DNA of 64,000 nucleotides, from positions 18,723,401 to 18,787,400 of the forward strand of contig CM028326.1 in the NCBI GenBank assembly GCA_016647705.1. Reading direction: 5' to 3'. A model generated the notes under the pieces. That model was not told the DNA's origin and searched no databases. It saw only the letters and a list, made by a program, of their open reading frames with translations. The translations under genes were made by a program, and so were the position numbers. Within the stretch, counting starts at the first letter, position 1, and every line of letters begins with the position of its first letter. Shown in pieces: positions 23,049 through 33,665 of the stretch. The DNA comes from Eucommia ulmoides. Taxonomy: Eukaryota; Streptophyta; Magnoliopsida; Garryales; Eucommiaceae.

Positions 23049-24047
23049 GATAACAACCGCATACCAACCAAAACCGAATCAACAATAGTATCACAATGTA
23101 GCCTAATGTATACCATTACCCTAATGTATCTAAGCATAATAATGAGAATCCTTACCAAAAATTGACCCGAAATCCCTAAGAAAATGAAAATCGCGAAAAT
23201 AGGGATTTAAGGGTTTAGGGCACATTCCAAATCCAATGATTTTTGAAATAAACATGAAAATCAATAAAAAAAGTTCAATAAATATATAAAATGTAGGATC
23301 TTAGATACTTTTTGAAAGATTTCGGTCCAAACGATTGAAAATGAAGATTTCGCACCGTTCGTACCTTAAACCCTAGATTTTCGAAAATGGATGAAAAATC
23401 TGATTTTTGGAGGAAGATTCTTGGTGGAAATAAGAAATTTTGTAAATGGAAGGGGATTGTTTTTGTAAATATTTGGAACGGTTTGGAATGATGAAGGCTA
23501 GAGAGATTTGTGAGTTTTAAGAAAGGGGTTTTGGAGTTTTTGAAGAAGCGGGACGGTTTTAATCAAACAGATGCCTTACCGCCTCGGTGGTGGATCACCT
23601 TTTTGAAACCAATACATTCTGTCGTTTCACCATTGCGGCGGTGAAATATCTTTCCAAAAACTGAACTCTCTATTGTTTTATCGCCTAGGCGAGTGATTTC
23701 ACTACATAGGCGGTAGAACTTCAGCTTGAAAATCATGAATCCTGTATTTTCACCGCCTCGGCGGTGGAGTTCTTGCACATTTAGCTTCATTTATTCATGT
23801 TTTCAAAACCTTGCTCCACGCCACTTACTTCCACTTCGTTTGTTAAACAATTTTTAGCATGAAATTAAAACCCTAAGTATTTATACTCCTCAGTTCACCA
23901 CCAAAAAATATTCCGAGACCATTACGGTCTCCAAAAAGTAATTAATAGAAAAACAAATGAACAAGTTTCATACCCTCAGAGATATATAAGTTTTTTTTGC
24001 TTGATTTAACGTCTCTAGCTAGACCTCATTTGCTTGATTTAACGTCT
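23049..24047 (-). promoter_or_regulatory. E4 interior: palindrome array and leader-like sequence before the env-like ORF
   Basis: About 1 kb without coding potential. Read on the minus strand, 23790-23570 holds four or five palindrome motifs related to those of the LTRs (CACCGCCTCGGCGGTGG near 23752-23768; also GCGGCGGTG and GCCTAGGCGA forms), spaced about 50 bp by short ATTTTCACCGCC-type units. It is followed by pyrimidine-rich, CTCTCTAGCC-containing sequence and AAAATCTAGGGTTTAAG then GTACG, which looks like a plant 5' UTR with a splice donor. This is inference: no clear TATA box was found. A 25-bp duplication (TTTGCTTGATTTAACGTCTC) lies at about 23998-24055. Confidence 0.4.
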
Positions 24048-25549
24048 CTAGCTGGGCTTACATTCCCTCAGGTTAGTTTTCGTATTACTTAGAAACTTTC
24101 CCATGGATTGATCCTTGACAACACTTGCAATTTGACCGATTTGAGTTGCCAAAGATTTCACGGTTGCATTCGTGTTTGTACACGTGGTATCAATCGCATC
24201 AAGCCTCGCTTCATGTTGGTTAAGCCGGTTATGCGTCTCACGCAAAATTGTCTGAGTCTCTTTCATGAAAGAACCTAACATTTCATCCAAGTTTGGTTTT
24301 GGATTATGCATCGGGGGTTGTTGCATTTGATGATTTTGTTTCATTGGAAATCCTTGAGCTTGAGTTCCATATCCAGTCGGGGGCCTGAGCATGTTCTGAT
24401 TGTTCGCATATGAAAAGTTTTCATGATTGCGAAGACCTGGATTGTAGAAAGTTGGAATATTTGTGGCGGTCTTGAAAGTATAGGCCTGATTGTTTACGAA
24501 ATGAAATTATTCAAAAATCACTATCCAAACCGGGTTGAGAACCGCTTGCAAAATTCTCCTCTCCATGACTTGACGAAGCACCTTTAGTAGACAAGGCGAC
24601 CAATTGTTATGAGAGTTTGGTGACTTTGGCCGATAAGGTTGCGATGTGATCGACCTCTTGAATTGTAGCGACCCTTCGTCCCATATTCCTTTCATTCGAC
24701 CATTGATAATTATTGGCCGCCATCTCCTCTAATAATGCGCTTGCTTCAGCCGGAGTCTTTGATAACAATGATCTGCCCGAGGCAACATCAATTGTGGTTC
24801 TAGTTTGGCAGTCTAACCCATTATAAAAGAGTTGGATTTGAAGCCAATCTTGATACTCGTGTTGGGGGCAATTTCGTAACAAATCCTCGAACCTACCACG
24901 CCTCAAAGAGTGTCTCAAAGTCTCGTTGGCGAAACTACGCAATCTCGTTTCTCAACTGCGAGGTCTTCGACGATGGGAAAAATTTGGTAAGGAACCTTTG
25001 AGTAAGGTCCTCCCATGTATTGATACTAACCGGTTAGATTGATTGAAACCAACCCCTTGCTCGATCAAGAAGAGAAAAAGGAAATAGTCTCAACTGAATT
25101 ACGTCCTCCGCAACTCCATTGATCTTAATAGTATCTCAAATCTCCAGAAAGGTAGCTAAATGAATGTTGGGGTCTTCATTAAGATTCCCTCTGTATTTGT
25201 TCTGTTGTACCATGTTGATCAAGGCGGGCTTCAACTTCAAGGCGGGCTTCAACTCGAAGTTATTAGCCTGAATCGGCTGCCTTCAAATTCCAGAATAATT
25301 ATCCAGCATCATCGCCCGATAATAGTTTCTGAGGACTCGCTGTTGATTCTCAAGCACCGGGGGCTGCTGAGGAAGTGCCTGCAGTACCGGCGGTTGTTGG
25401 GGCACATTTTGCATAGCATCTTCTCCATCGATCATAGTTTCTGCTTGGTTTATTTTCTTTCTCCTTATCTGTCGCAAAGTTTTCCCAATCTCGAGATCCA
25501 GACTAAAAGACTCCAAGCTCTTACTACGTCGTATACACTGCTCAGTCAC
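24048..25549 (-). pseudogene. gag: Athila-type gag pseudogene of E4
   Basis: Gag forms the virus-like particle and packages element RNA. The minus strand shows the plant Athila/Tat gag pattern over several frames: an N-terminal arm (25283-25549) with a PQQPPVLQALPQQPPVLENQ repeat, then INMVQQNKY-like, LFPFSLLDRA and WEDLTQRFLTKFFPSSKTSQ words (about 24950-25270), then FEDLLRNCPQHEYQDWLQIQ, QLFYNGLD and LLEEMAANNYQW (24607-24942). The C-terminal part (24048-24392) has NRLNQHEARLDAID and SLATQIGQIASVV, a predicted coiled coil also found in E5 and E6. At least two frameshifts and several stops break it. An 18-bp tandem duplication near 25232 repeats KPAL-type codons. Start choice is uncertain. 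Confidence 0.85.
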
Positions 25550-25653
25550 AACAAATAAATCAAATAAACAAATGAATTGAATGAAAATAAAATAAAAGAA
25601 TTATCTAGATTAATATTCAACCACTTGGTCAGAATATCAACCAAATTAACACA

Positions 25654-25672
25654 TATCCTCGGCAACGGCGCC
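25654..25672 (-). other. E4 primer binding site (tRNA-Asp)
   Basis: The plus strand reads ATCCTCGGCAACGGCGCCA, one mismatch from the 3' end of plant tRNA-Asp. It lies 7 bases from the start of the 5' LTR. Confidence 0.9.
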
Positions 25673-25679
25673 AAAAAGT

Positions 25680-27087
25680 TGGACGACGAGGATTTAATCG
25701 CCCACGTATTGACTTTACTCGCTAGTGCCCGAGGTCAAGTTTTAGTATAATGATCGTGAGATCGGATATCGTTCCACTGGGGGTAGTGTAAATTAGTTGA
25801 ATATTGTAATTTGCATAGTCTCATATTATCTCGACTTTTCAAGAATTGTTTGTCTTTTAATTAACAACTAAGATAAATGACAACTATTAGGTTAGTTCTA
25901 ACTATATTGATTACCTAGGTATTGATTTCTTTCATGTAATACTTATTTGACTTCGTTTTGTTAACAATAATAGTTTTTGTCCTATCCGACAATCTCTATA
26001 TCTATAACTTGCTCACTCCCTCTTCTGAGTGTAAAGCAAATGAATATATGACTTTGCGTTGATGCCGAATTCCCCCTTGAACATCTTTTCGAACACATAG
26101 TCACACGAGTCATGAACCAACGTCATGGATTGTACACTCTCTAACTCCTTCTCGGGTTATTGGATCGTCGCGTTATGTTTACCCTTATCCGAATCTGGGG
26201 AAACCTCTCTTGAGCGTCAATCCCCGTATTCTCTAATTATTAAACTAGCATAATATCAAGAATAACGGTAAACACAATCGGATTGAGACAAACAACCATT
26301 AACGTAATGTATATTCAATCAAATTAGTATTTACATGACTTACAACAACACCTAGGTAATATTTATCTAAACTACATGTTCTTAGCCATATAACATACAA
26401 AACAAGAGTGATTCAACATCATTAGATATAGAAAAGTAATTATAAAGATAAAAATAAGGGAAGAACGATCAAATCTGAGAGTGGAATGGTCTACTGTCGC
26501 TAAAGATCGCTCCGCAAATGCTTCGTCTTGTCAAATGATGAACCTCATTTTCTTGCTCTCACGAATGGCTAAAGAACACTATGTTAAGGTTAGGAACATT
26601 CAACAACAACCTTTTTTTCAAAAGTGGGGGAAAAGTATTTATAGGCTCAAGGTTTCAAAAATATCTAAAAAAATCTTCTTCTCTCTGCAGAGCTGACCGC
26701 CTAGGCGATGAATAAGTCGGTTTAACCTTTGCCGCGGTGGTGAATTCCGGAACTCTCTGTCATTTCACCGCCTTGGCAGTGGAACAATATCCAAACTCTC
26801 TATATTTTCACCGCCTAGGTGGTGGCCATACCGGCTAGGCGGTGGGACTTGTTCAATTTCAGCACTCCCTATATTCTGACCGCCTAGGCGGTGGGACTAC
26901 AGTCCTGATCCCTTGTATTTTTCTAACTTTTCTTCGTCTTTTTCCCACCATTTTGCTCGTTTATTTCTCGTTCACATTCCTACACCTGATTTATATTAAA
27001 ACAACTGAAACGCAATTAAAACATTAATAAAACACTCGAAAACTGGCAAATTCAGCTTAGAATTAGATAGGTATTTTCAACTTATCA
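25680..27087 (-). repeat. E4 5' LTR
   Basis: It starts TGGACGACGAGG and ends CAACTTATCA, and parallels 18765-20170 throughout with scattered differences. The palindrome array lies at about 26695-26895 (ACCGCCTAGGCGGTGGG near 26880). The TATA word (ATTTATA on plus) is at 26637-26643, so transcription on the minus strand passes the array first and the TATA box second. Confidence 0.88.
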
Positions 27088-27147
27088 ATGTATGATTTAG
27101 TTTATTAATTAATTTCATATTATTGTGATTATGAGGTATAATCAACA
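27088..27147 (+). repeat. Copia 3' LTR, piece 3 (terminus)
   Basis: It matches the last 60 bases of the 5' LTR (GATTTAGTTTATTAATTAAT, ending ATAATCAACA) and begins with the second copy of the E4 target word. Confidence 0.85.
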
Positions 27148-28441
27148 AATGTTTCAAAACCAATGATATAACTTCCCAACTACTTAGAGATGAGAACAAG
27201 AAAACATATATGTAAATAGAAGTGCATAGTTTTGGATATAAAGCAACAAAAACTCCACGAATAAATATGCATATAACAAAAGTTCATATGCAATTTGCAA
27301 GCAAAAATATCAAGCAAAAATGTCTTGCATTGCAATTTGCAAGTTATGTTGTGTTATGTAAGATTAATTGTCATGCCCTTTTTTATATAGTCAAATCTAA
27401 TCTAAATTATAACAATAATTTACATTACTTGTAACAGGTGTTTGAATAAATGATATGTTTCTTCATGATTTCCAACCATTTGATGAACTCTTTTGTGTAT
27501 ATATCCTTTTATTTATTTATTTCTCTTTTCTTTTTGGGTATTTTCCTCAGAAAACTATGAACGTAAGGGAGGTATTTGTTTTCAATGACAATTTGCATAA
27601 ATAGAATGGGAGAACGAAGTTACTTACTTGGATCAATGAATCATTAAAAAACTCACAATCAACCAAGGGTTTGATATGTAGATCCGAAGCTCGGATCTAC
27701 ATATAAGAAGAAGAAGAAGAAAAAGCAAATAGGTTCCTTAGCGCTAGCGAGGAGAAATACTCAGAAAATTGAAAAAATTAAAGAGAGACGGCGACGATGA
27801 GCAATGTCTTCAAGAACTTAGCGCCAATAAAGGGAAGAACGTAGTTGAAGAGAAGGATATGAAATAAGGAGAGAAGGGGATACCTTACCAACAGGATTCT
27901 CAACCCAGTGACTTCCATTTAGAGGCACTTGAATTTTGAACAAAATTCAGAAACATAACAGACTACCCCTGCCAGATCTCAACAACAAAAAATTAACAAC
28001 CAAAGCTACCATTTTTAAAAGCTCATTTTGAGAATTATTATGGTGTATATCAGAGAGAGAAAGAGAATGGGCAAGGAGATCAGAGAAGAGAGGGAGAGAA
28101 CTTGAGAAAAAAAGAAAGAAGAGGGTGGTAGTGTATGGTTGCTTAGTTCATTGCAGGTATGGCAGCGATGGTTGCTCAATTCGCATCACCGGAGTAGGAA
28201 GGAGGTATAGGTAGAGAGGGGAAGTCACGACGAACCAGGGGGTTTGGAAGATATAAAGGATAAAAATATTATTAACGCTTTAAGTTTAGAAACGTTTTTA
28301 AATATATCCCATTAAATTAATTAGAAAACAAATGACAAAATTACCTTTAATTTTTAAATGAAATAATGAAAATACCCTCAATTCTATTATTTTTTTTAGT
28401 CATTGCATTTACGTCTTAAGGACAAGAAGTGTAACTGTTAA
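27148..28441. other. Unassigned sequence between the copia and Tat elements
   Basis: I see no supported gene. Read on the minus strand, about 28200-27700 looks like plant 5' leader sequence (pyrimidine-rich, CTCTCTTCTCTGATCTCC, short ATGs) and could be a host gene edge or element leader. It contains a 14-bp-arm palindrome at 27674-27704 and a GAAGAAGAAG run. Positions 28260-28400 are A/T-rich with AAAACAAATGACAAAATTACC, a word class common at decayed transposon edges. Confidence 0.35.
27674..27704. repeat. 14-bp perfect inverted repeat, 3-base loop
   Basis: Arms ATATGTAGATCCGA (27674-27687) and TCGGATCTACATAT (27691-27704) flank AGC. No T-run follows, and the element it belongs to is unknown. 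Confidence 0.85.
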
Positions 28442-29158
28442 TGTTGATGTCGAATTTTGGTCGACACCAGCGGTATGGTCTGACTAGTCTTGGAGGATGT
28501 CGGAGAACCCTGGAATGGAGATCTTTGGTCTGTGTAGCTTCTTATCCATGGAGAAACCTCTGGCCGGGAAGGGGAAGACTGATATAAAAAAGGGCCTGAT
28601 AACCTTCTGAGCTGAGAAGATGGGGAACAGAATACTTCGTGATCCTTGGAAAGATGAACCAACACTTGGAATTGAGCAGTTCCAGGAAAAATGAGCGCTT
28701 GAAAACCTACATAAAGGACTTGCTGGGGTTTTCCCAGTGTGAGAATCAACGTAAGGGGAGAAGAATTTATAGTGTCAATACCGAGAAGAGTGAAGAGTAA
28801 GTAGTGAACAAAGTTCATATACCTTTGAGTAATTGTATGCTCTCCCTTTTAAGGCAAGGTGGAAATTAATTTAGGGGCAAAGCATGGGTTTAATGTCTCC
28901 TCATGATCACATCATGGTGTTAACTTTGCATGGAGCCAGTGAAAACGTGCCAAGGGGCTCCTTTTTTGGGCCATGTTTAGGAGGTATTTGGAGATATTTT
29001 GGTTAGGGAAGAGAGCCACAATGATACTTATGGATATTTTGGATATATTTTGGAGATATTTTCGGGTGCTCAAAAGGTGAAAAATCGAGCCAACTTTGTA
29101 AATAAACTGAGGAGGACACTACTTTGCTGCGGCCGGGATGAGGAGATTGACTGTTACT
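28442..29158 (-). repeat. Tat 3' LTR, distal part
   Basis: It starts TGTTGATGTCGAATTTTGG, which on the minus strand is the CCAAAATTCGACATCAACA end typical of Tat-group LTRs just before their primer site. A minus-strand TATA word (ACTATAAATTC; plus 28763-28773) lies about 320 bp before this end, which supports the minus orientation. It is interrupted at 29158 by a solo LTR. Confidence 0.7.
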
Positions 29159-29534
29159 GTAAGCCCCAATTATGCATATACATATCTTTAAGTGCATTTC
29201 ATAACACTTAAAATTTTTTTTTGGGCGTAGTACGTTATTTTAAAAATGAAAAAAAACCTTGGGAATTAATATATCAGTTTTGATTTGATAAAAAACAAAA
29301 GTAATAATAAAAAAATATATTATTAAGGGTTAATATGCAATTTTAAATTTATCCTTAAAAGCTTTAGACTTTGAGTAATATTACAAATTTGTTTGGGTTA
29401 TATATGTAATTAATTCTCTTGAGGGAGGGCTAATTGTGTAATTAATGCAAAATATCAATTTTACCTTACCAAGAAACGGTGGAATTGATTAGAGAAAAAA
29501 GGAGAAGATAAAATCAAATGATTACCTCTCACTT

Positions 29535-29583
<49 letters not shown>

Positions 29584-31170
29584 GTGCATAGTCTTCCTTT
29601 CTCTAGATATATTTATACTCTTTTTCACTCACCTTAATCCTCGGCCACCATTCTTTCCATTATATTCTCTAAGGTAATTTTTTTTCCATATTTCTCTTAC
29701 TTCTATTTTATGCCTATATAAATAGGTGTGGTGTTTGTATGTATGTGTATATATACACACACACACACACACACACATTTGGGAAATATAGTGGGTTATA
29801 TTCATGTAGAAATATATATTTTGTGAAGAATTTAATTGGAAGTAAGAATTATAAATTTGATTAAAATGATATTTTTAGTATTGCATTGACTAGTAATAGT
29901 TGATATTTTTATATATAGTTAAATTATTGATCAATAAATTTTATAAAAGTAACTATAATAGTTAGTGGTAAAATTAATATTGGGTTGAGAAAATAGAACA
30001 TTTAATTTAAATAAATTTCATGTAATTAAGAAAATTTGAGAATATGAAAAATTGCATTTTGGTGGCACACACTGCATAGTAGATTTATTTAGTCAAATTC
30101 TTAGTTTAGGTCCTATCGTTGTTAAGTTCACAAGCGAGGTTGACCACGTCAGTGTTTTGGCGGTAGTAAAGTAGCAGTGCGACTATCAAGGTGAGTGTAT
30201 TGTCTTCTATGTAAATTGACAAAGTATATTTTTGTATAAATTGTGAAAAAAGAAAACTTTTATTAAAATGGACGGTTTTAGAACTTATGTGGATCAAGTA
30301 AGTTTTTTAAATGTGAAAAATAGTTTTTATTATCCACTATGCCATAATTGTCTTCTCATCAGGAGGGCATGTCCTGCGAGATGTGGATTACCTGTCAGGC
30401 AAGACCTGCAGAGTGGATATGTTGTTACCTGTCAGGTAAGTCCTGCAGGGTGGATATTTGTTGTTACCTATTAGGCAAGTCCTGTAGGGTGGATATATAT
30501 GGACCCGTCAAGAGTGCAAATCCTGCAGGTGGTTGAGATTACCATTGGGGATATTAAATGGCCCTGGCACTGATAGTCACTTTGGATGACACAATTATAC
30601 AGGTTACGGTACCGTCGTAAATCCCGATTGTGAGGTGAAATGATCCTATGGCTAGTAGGAAAAATATGAGTGCGATATTTTATTATATGTCCAAATGTTT
30701 GGATTGGTTGATTTAATACATTATCTTATTGCAATGATGACAGTGGAATTTTATTCTGGCTTGGTATGCGGTTATATTATATTATATTTAGAAAAATGGT
30801 ATTTGATAATTATGCTTGATCCATAAATAATTTTTATTATGAAGACAATACACCGATAAAATATTTGATTTCTGGTGCCGCAGCTAGAGACGGGTCCACT
30901 ACTTGCACTAGGTAGAGTCTGAAAAAGTAGTGAGTTTTATTTTAGAGGTTGTCAGGATAATTGTTGAGTGTGAGCGGTTGAAATATTTTTTTGTAATCTT
31001 ATTACAAAATAGACGGCTTCGTGGAAAAGCTAAAATTTTAATTTGGAGAAATATATTATTATTCTATTAGAGAGGCGCAACGGAAGCATGATGGTGGAGT
31101 AAGTTGTCTTTCGGCTCTATTTTTTCTCGGGAGAAATCTAGTGGCGGTCCTGGGAAATCGGGTTATTACA
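29159..31170 (+). mobile_element. Solo LTR, Tekay/Del-type (subfamily S1)
   Basis: A 2,012-bp LTR with ends TGTAAGCCCC and GGGTTATTACA, flanked by GTTAC (29154-29158) and GGTAC (31171-31175), a 4/5 target duplication. It shares landmarks with the LTRs at 33666, 39950 and 54444: the GGTACCGT-then-GATTGTGAGG block (about 30605-30640), GGCTAGTAGG, a CACTAGGTAGAGTCTG block (30907) and the paired arms GTGTATTGTCTTC (30195-30207) and GAAGACAATACAC (30841-30853). Microsatellites (CT)n-(TA)n at 29531-29583 and (CA)n at 29754-29777. A minisatellite of about 50 bp with ACCTGTCAGG and CCTGCAGGGTGGATAT words lies at 30365-30530. No ORF. Confidence 0.8.
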
Positions 31171-31450
31171 GGTACCCTTCCCGGGCAGACAGAGACGAGG
31201 AAGGGTGAGCATTGCTAAGACGGAGAAAACTGAGATGGGGAATGGTTTCCCATCCTGGCGATGACCAGCTGGTCACCCTGGAGAGAGCTAAATCCTTTGG
31301 GGCGATTGGTGCAGTTGGAGACGTCTCTCTTCTCGGTACATTCTTTATACTTAATCTTTGCCGTGCTTTAAACCCTGTAGGGAGCTGCAGACGTGTTTCG
31401 GTCTTTAATTGGTTGCACTGGAGTGACCATATTTACACTCATCAGTAGCA
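31171..31450 (-). repeat. Tat 3' LTR, proximal part
   Basis: This continues the Tat LTR after the solo LTR insertion. On the minus strand it begins TGCTACTGATGAG directly after a purine tract. Total LTR length without the insertion is about 1 kb. Confidence 0.6.
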
Positions 31451-31462
31451 CCCCAGTCCCTA
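31451..31462 (-). other. Tat polypurine tract
   Basis: The minus strand reads TAGGGACTGGGG immediately before the LTR TG. The same 8-base word recurs in inverted form 25-30 bases away (CCCCAGTC at 31451-31458, GACTGGGG at about 31484), so the tract can form a hairpin. Confidence 0.6.
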
Positions 31463-31942
31463 CTGTTGAAAAAAAGTTCGAAAGACTGGGGACTCTATTG
31501 TGAGACCTTTATGGAGTTTTAACGTCCCTATCGGAACTTTTTGAGGTGTTATCAATCTTATTGATCCTTCAAGGAGTATTATGTAACAGTCAAGTCTTTT
31601 TTTTCGAGAAAAAGACGGGCGATTCCGGGATAGGAATGGTCAGTCTAAGAATAGAAAAGACGGCCCGAGAATTCAAATAGGCAGCCCAAGAACAGCAATA
31701 AGTGGCCCGCCCTAGATTGGCGTGAAAACCTGTAAACGATCATGCATGCATCCCATCGTGTTTATACCTCTCCATTAGCATTTCTTCGATGGCTCTTTCA
31801 TTAGCGAACGGACGTGCACAGATGTGTCGCCTGCCTAACTGGGGAGAAGACACGTGGTTGCACTGTCTCAGAACGGTGCGCCTTTCCCAGGTGCCTTTAT
31901 GGTATTGTCAGGCGCAACGGTTGGGATGGATGGACGTCCTCC

Positions 31943-31950
31943 TATATAAA
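31943..31950 (+). promoter_or_regulatory. TATA box of the antisense extra gene
   Basis: TATATAAA inside CCTATATAAAGGAGGC, on the plus strand, about 380 bp before the start codon at 32325. It lies outside the Tat LTR, between the polypurine tract and the gene, so the antisense gene probably has its own promoter. Confidence 0.6.
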
Positions 31951-32383
31951 GGAGGCACCCTGAACCTTTTTTCACACTTTCGCAATTTTCCTTGGCGGAG
32001 CATCGACCTTTCCAGCAACTTTTTTTTTTTCTCAAAATATATTCTTTTTCCTCTTCTTTTTCTATTGGGTCAATGTCGGGGTCTTTCACCTCTGGGTAGG
32101 CCCTAAATGTTTCTTCCCTCTGTCAGATAAACCCTCCTTTAGCCTTGCCCTTTTGCCCAGAAGAACGGGCAGGCTCATTAAGCGGTGCAGAGCCTTCTGG
32201 CCGTCACGACGGCGGTGTGAGGTGTTGGGTCTAGTAGTAGCCCCACCACAGAGGTGGCTCTAAGCACATGTGATGAGGTTGATGTATGAGAGGAGGCAGT
32301 TCCGTTTGGGGGATTGAGACAACGATGGCAGAGAAGAAAATCCAGAAAGCCCAGAACACATACACCATCCCTGAGGGGGGTAG

Positions 32384-33129
32384 TGATAGGTGTAATTTAT
32401 CTATTTATTCCCAAACCAGTTTTGATAGTTTTTGAGTATTTTTATAGTATTTTATTATATTTTAATATATTTTTATTTATTTTGTTATAAATCAGGTATT
32501 TGGGGTGAAAAGGGACTAAAGCGGTCCATAAGTGAGCAAATCGGTGGAAGAACGGTGGAGAAAAAAGACAAAAATATCAATATTCAGAACCTCCATCCAC
32601 CGCTATAATGGTAAAAATACAAAGAGTTTCTAAATTCTTCACCGCTGTAGCATTGAAACCACTGCTGCAGCGGCCAAATTACAAAGAGCTCCACCGCTGC
32701 AATGGTCACCCGCCAGAAGCCTACCGACCTCTCCACTGTTGCAGCGATCATTCGGCAGACAGTTTAGATATTTAAGGATATTTTGAGATATTTTGGATCC
32801 TATAAATATCGTTTCTTCTCTCCTAAACATGGAGTAGACGTTTTCGGGAGTCTTAAGAGCTCCAAGGCCATTCAACCAAGAGAATATCATCGAGCCAAGA
32901 GGAGGAAGCGTTCTCGGAGCGATTTTAGCATCGGATCTTCGGATAACGGCTAGTCTCATTGTTTCTCTTCTTTATTTCTTAGTATAATTAGTTTAACTCG
33001 GTTTAGTATAATTATTATAAAAACCTATTTTTTATCGCCTAAGTACTCAACAATAATCTAATCCAATCCGTGTGGATACGACAACCCTTACTCTTCCTAA
33101 TCTATATTAAAACTTGCCCCGTACACTTG
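32384..33129 (+). repeat. E5 5' LTR with internal deletion
   Basis: It starts TGATAGGTGTAATTTATC. Compared with the 3' LTR it lacks about 590 bp between TTTCTTAGT and ATAATTAGTTTAAC, lacks the roughly 370-bp duplication described in the 3' LTR, and has lost its last bases and the primer site. The palindrome array here is of the CCGCTGCAGCGG type (about 32595-32760). Confidence 0.8.
32801..32808 (+). promoter_or_regulatory. TATA box of the E5 5' LTR
   Basis: TATAAATA inside GGATCCTATAAATATCG, just downstream of the palindrome array and of three GATATTTT repeats. The same arrangement occurs in the other LTRs of the family. Confidence 0.65.
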
Positions 33130-33665
33130 TTAATATTGTGAGTAAATAACTTGATTTTAATTTAGTCATTTATTTTGTTTACAATTTTTCTTTGTAATTT
33201 TTATTTTTCGTGTAGGGTACTTGAAGATGCTAGACCAACAAATATTGTTGCATTTCTTTCAATGGAATTCTGAGCCATTTTATTGTGCTTGGGATAAATA
33301 TAAGGAATTGTTGTACCAGTTTTCAAATTATCGTTTCCCGAGGGAGAGTCAACTATTGAACTTCCTCGATGGGTTACTAGCCGCAACAAAAAATTGGGTT
33401 GAAGGAGAAAACGATGCCACCTCTTTCGATCAATTAACCAGGGATGAAGCCTATCGATTGTTTGAAGACATGGCGGAGTACAATTTTCACTGTTGGAATT
33501 ATTCAACAAGCTACCAAATCTTGGGGGATAGTTTCACCATTTCGGAGCCATGAATTGATATCCCGGACCAATATGTTGAGTCTTCTCTCGCCCTGGAAGA
33601 GATATTTGCTGTAGTTATGGGGGAGACTCAGGCATTTTGGAGGTAAATGAATGGCCGACTAAATG

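Larger units (their letters stand above)
18763..27087 (-). mobile_element. E4: Athila-like LTR retrotransposon with gag and env-like ORF but no pol
   Basis: A complete minus-strand element of about 8.3 kb: 3' LTR 18765-20170, 3' region 20171-22174, env-like pseudogene 22175-23048, non-coding leader 23049-24047, gag pseudogene 24048-25549, primer site 25654-25672 and 5' LTR 25680-27087. The target word ATGTA occurs on both sides (18757-18761 and 27088-27092), agreeing with the intact copia LTR word CATGTATG. Two or three extra bases separate the left copy from the LTR. Between gag and the env-like ORF, where pol lies in autonomous Athila elements, no protease, reverse transcriptase, RNase H or integrase motif is visible. 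I infer a non-autonomous element using enzymes supplied in trans. Confidence 0.85.
9211..27147 (+). mobile_element. Non-coding Ty1/copia-type LTR element carrying nested insertions
   Basis: The 5' LTR (9211-9677) ends ATCAACA and is followed two bases later by TGGTATTAGAGCC (9680-9692), a primer site for initiator tRNA-Met typical of copia elements. The 3' end has the polypurine tract AAGTGGGAG (16936-16944) and a 3' LTR recognisably the same as the 5' LTR. That 3' LTR is broken into three pieces by E3 and E4. No gag, protease, integrase, reverse transcriptase or RNase H motif is readable between the LTRs, so this is either a large non-coding derivative or a fully decayed copy. The LTRs differ visibly at many positions, so the insertion is old. 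No clear target duplication was found: the left flank ends AACAG and the right flank starts AATGT. Confidence 0.75.

Noticed and set aside
22903..23088. 61-residue plus-strand ORF
   Set aside because: It is the opposite-strand shadow of the env-like N-terminus.
23563..23790. 75-residue minus-strand ORF in E4
   Set aside because: It is translated through the palindrome array, and its repeated HRRGG-type words are just the array read in frame.
28438..28818. 126-residue minus-strand ORF
   Set aside because: It falls downstream of the TATA word in the Tat 3' LTR (R/U5 region) and has no recognisable domain, so I treat it as LTR sequence.
31478..31500. Plus-strand GACTGGGGACTCTAT followed by TGTGAGACC as polypurine tract and LTR start
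   Set aside because: It would imply a plus-strand element, but pol, the 28442 terminus and the minus-strand TATA word all indicate minus. I interpret it as the other arm of the polypurine tract hairpin.
31789..32106. 105-residue plus-strand ORF as an upstream exon of the antisense gene
   Set aside because: It spans the TATA box at 31943 and a T-run and has no motif. The start at 32325 is better supported by its junctions with later exons.
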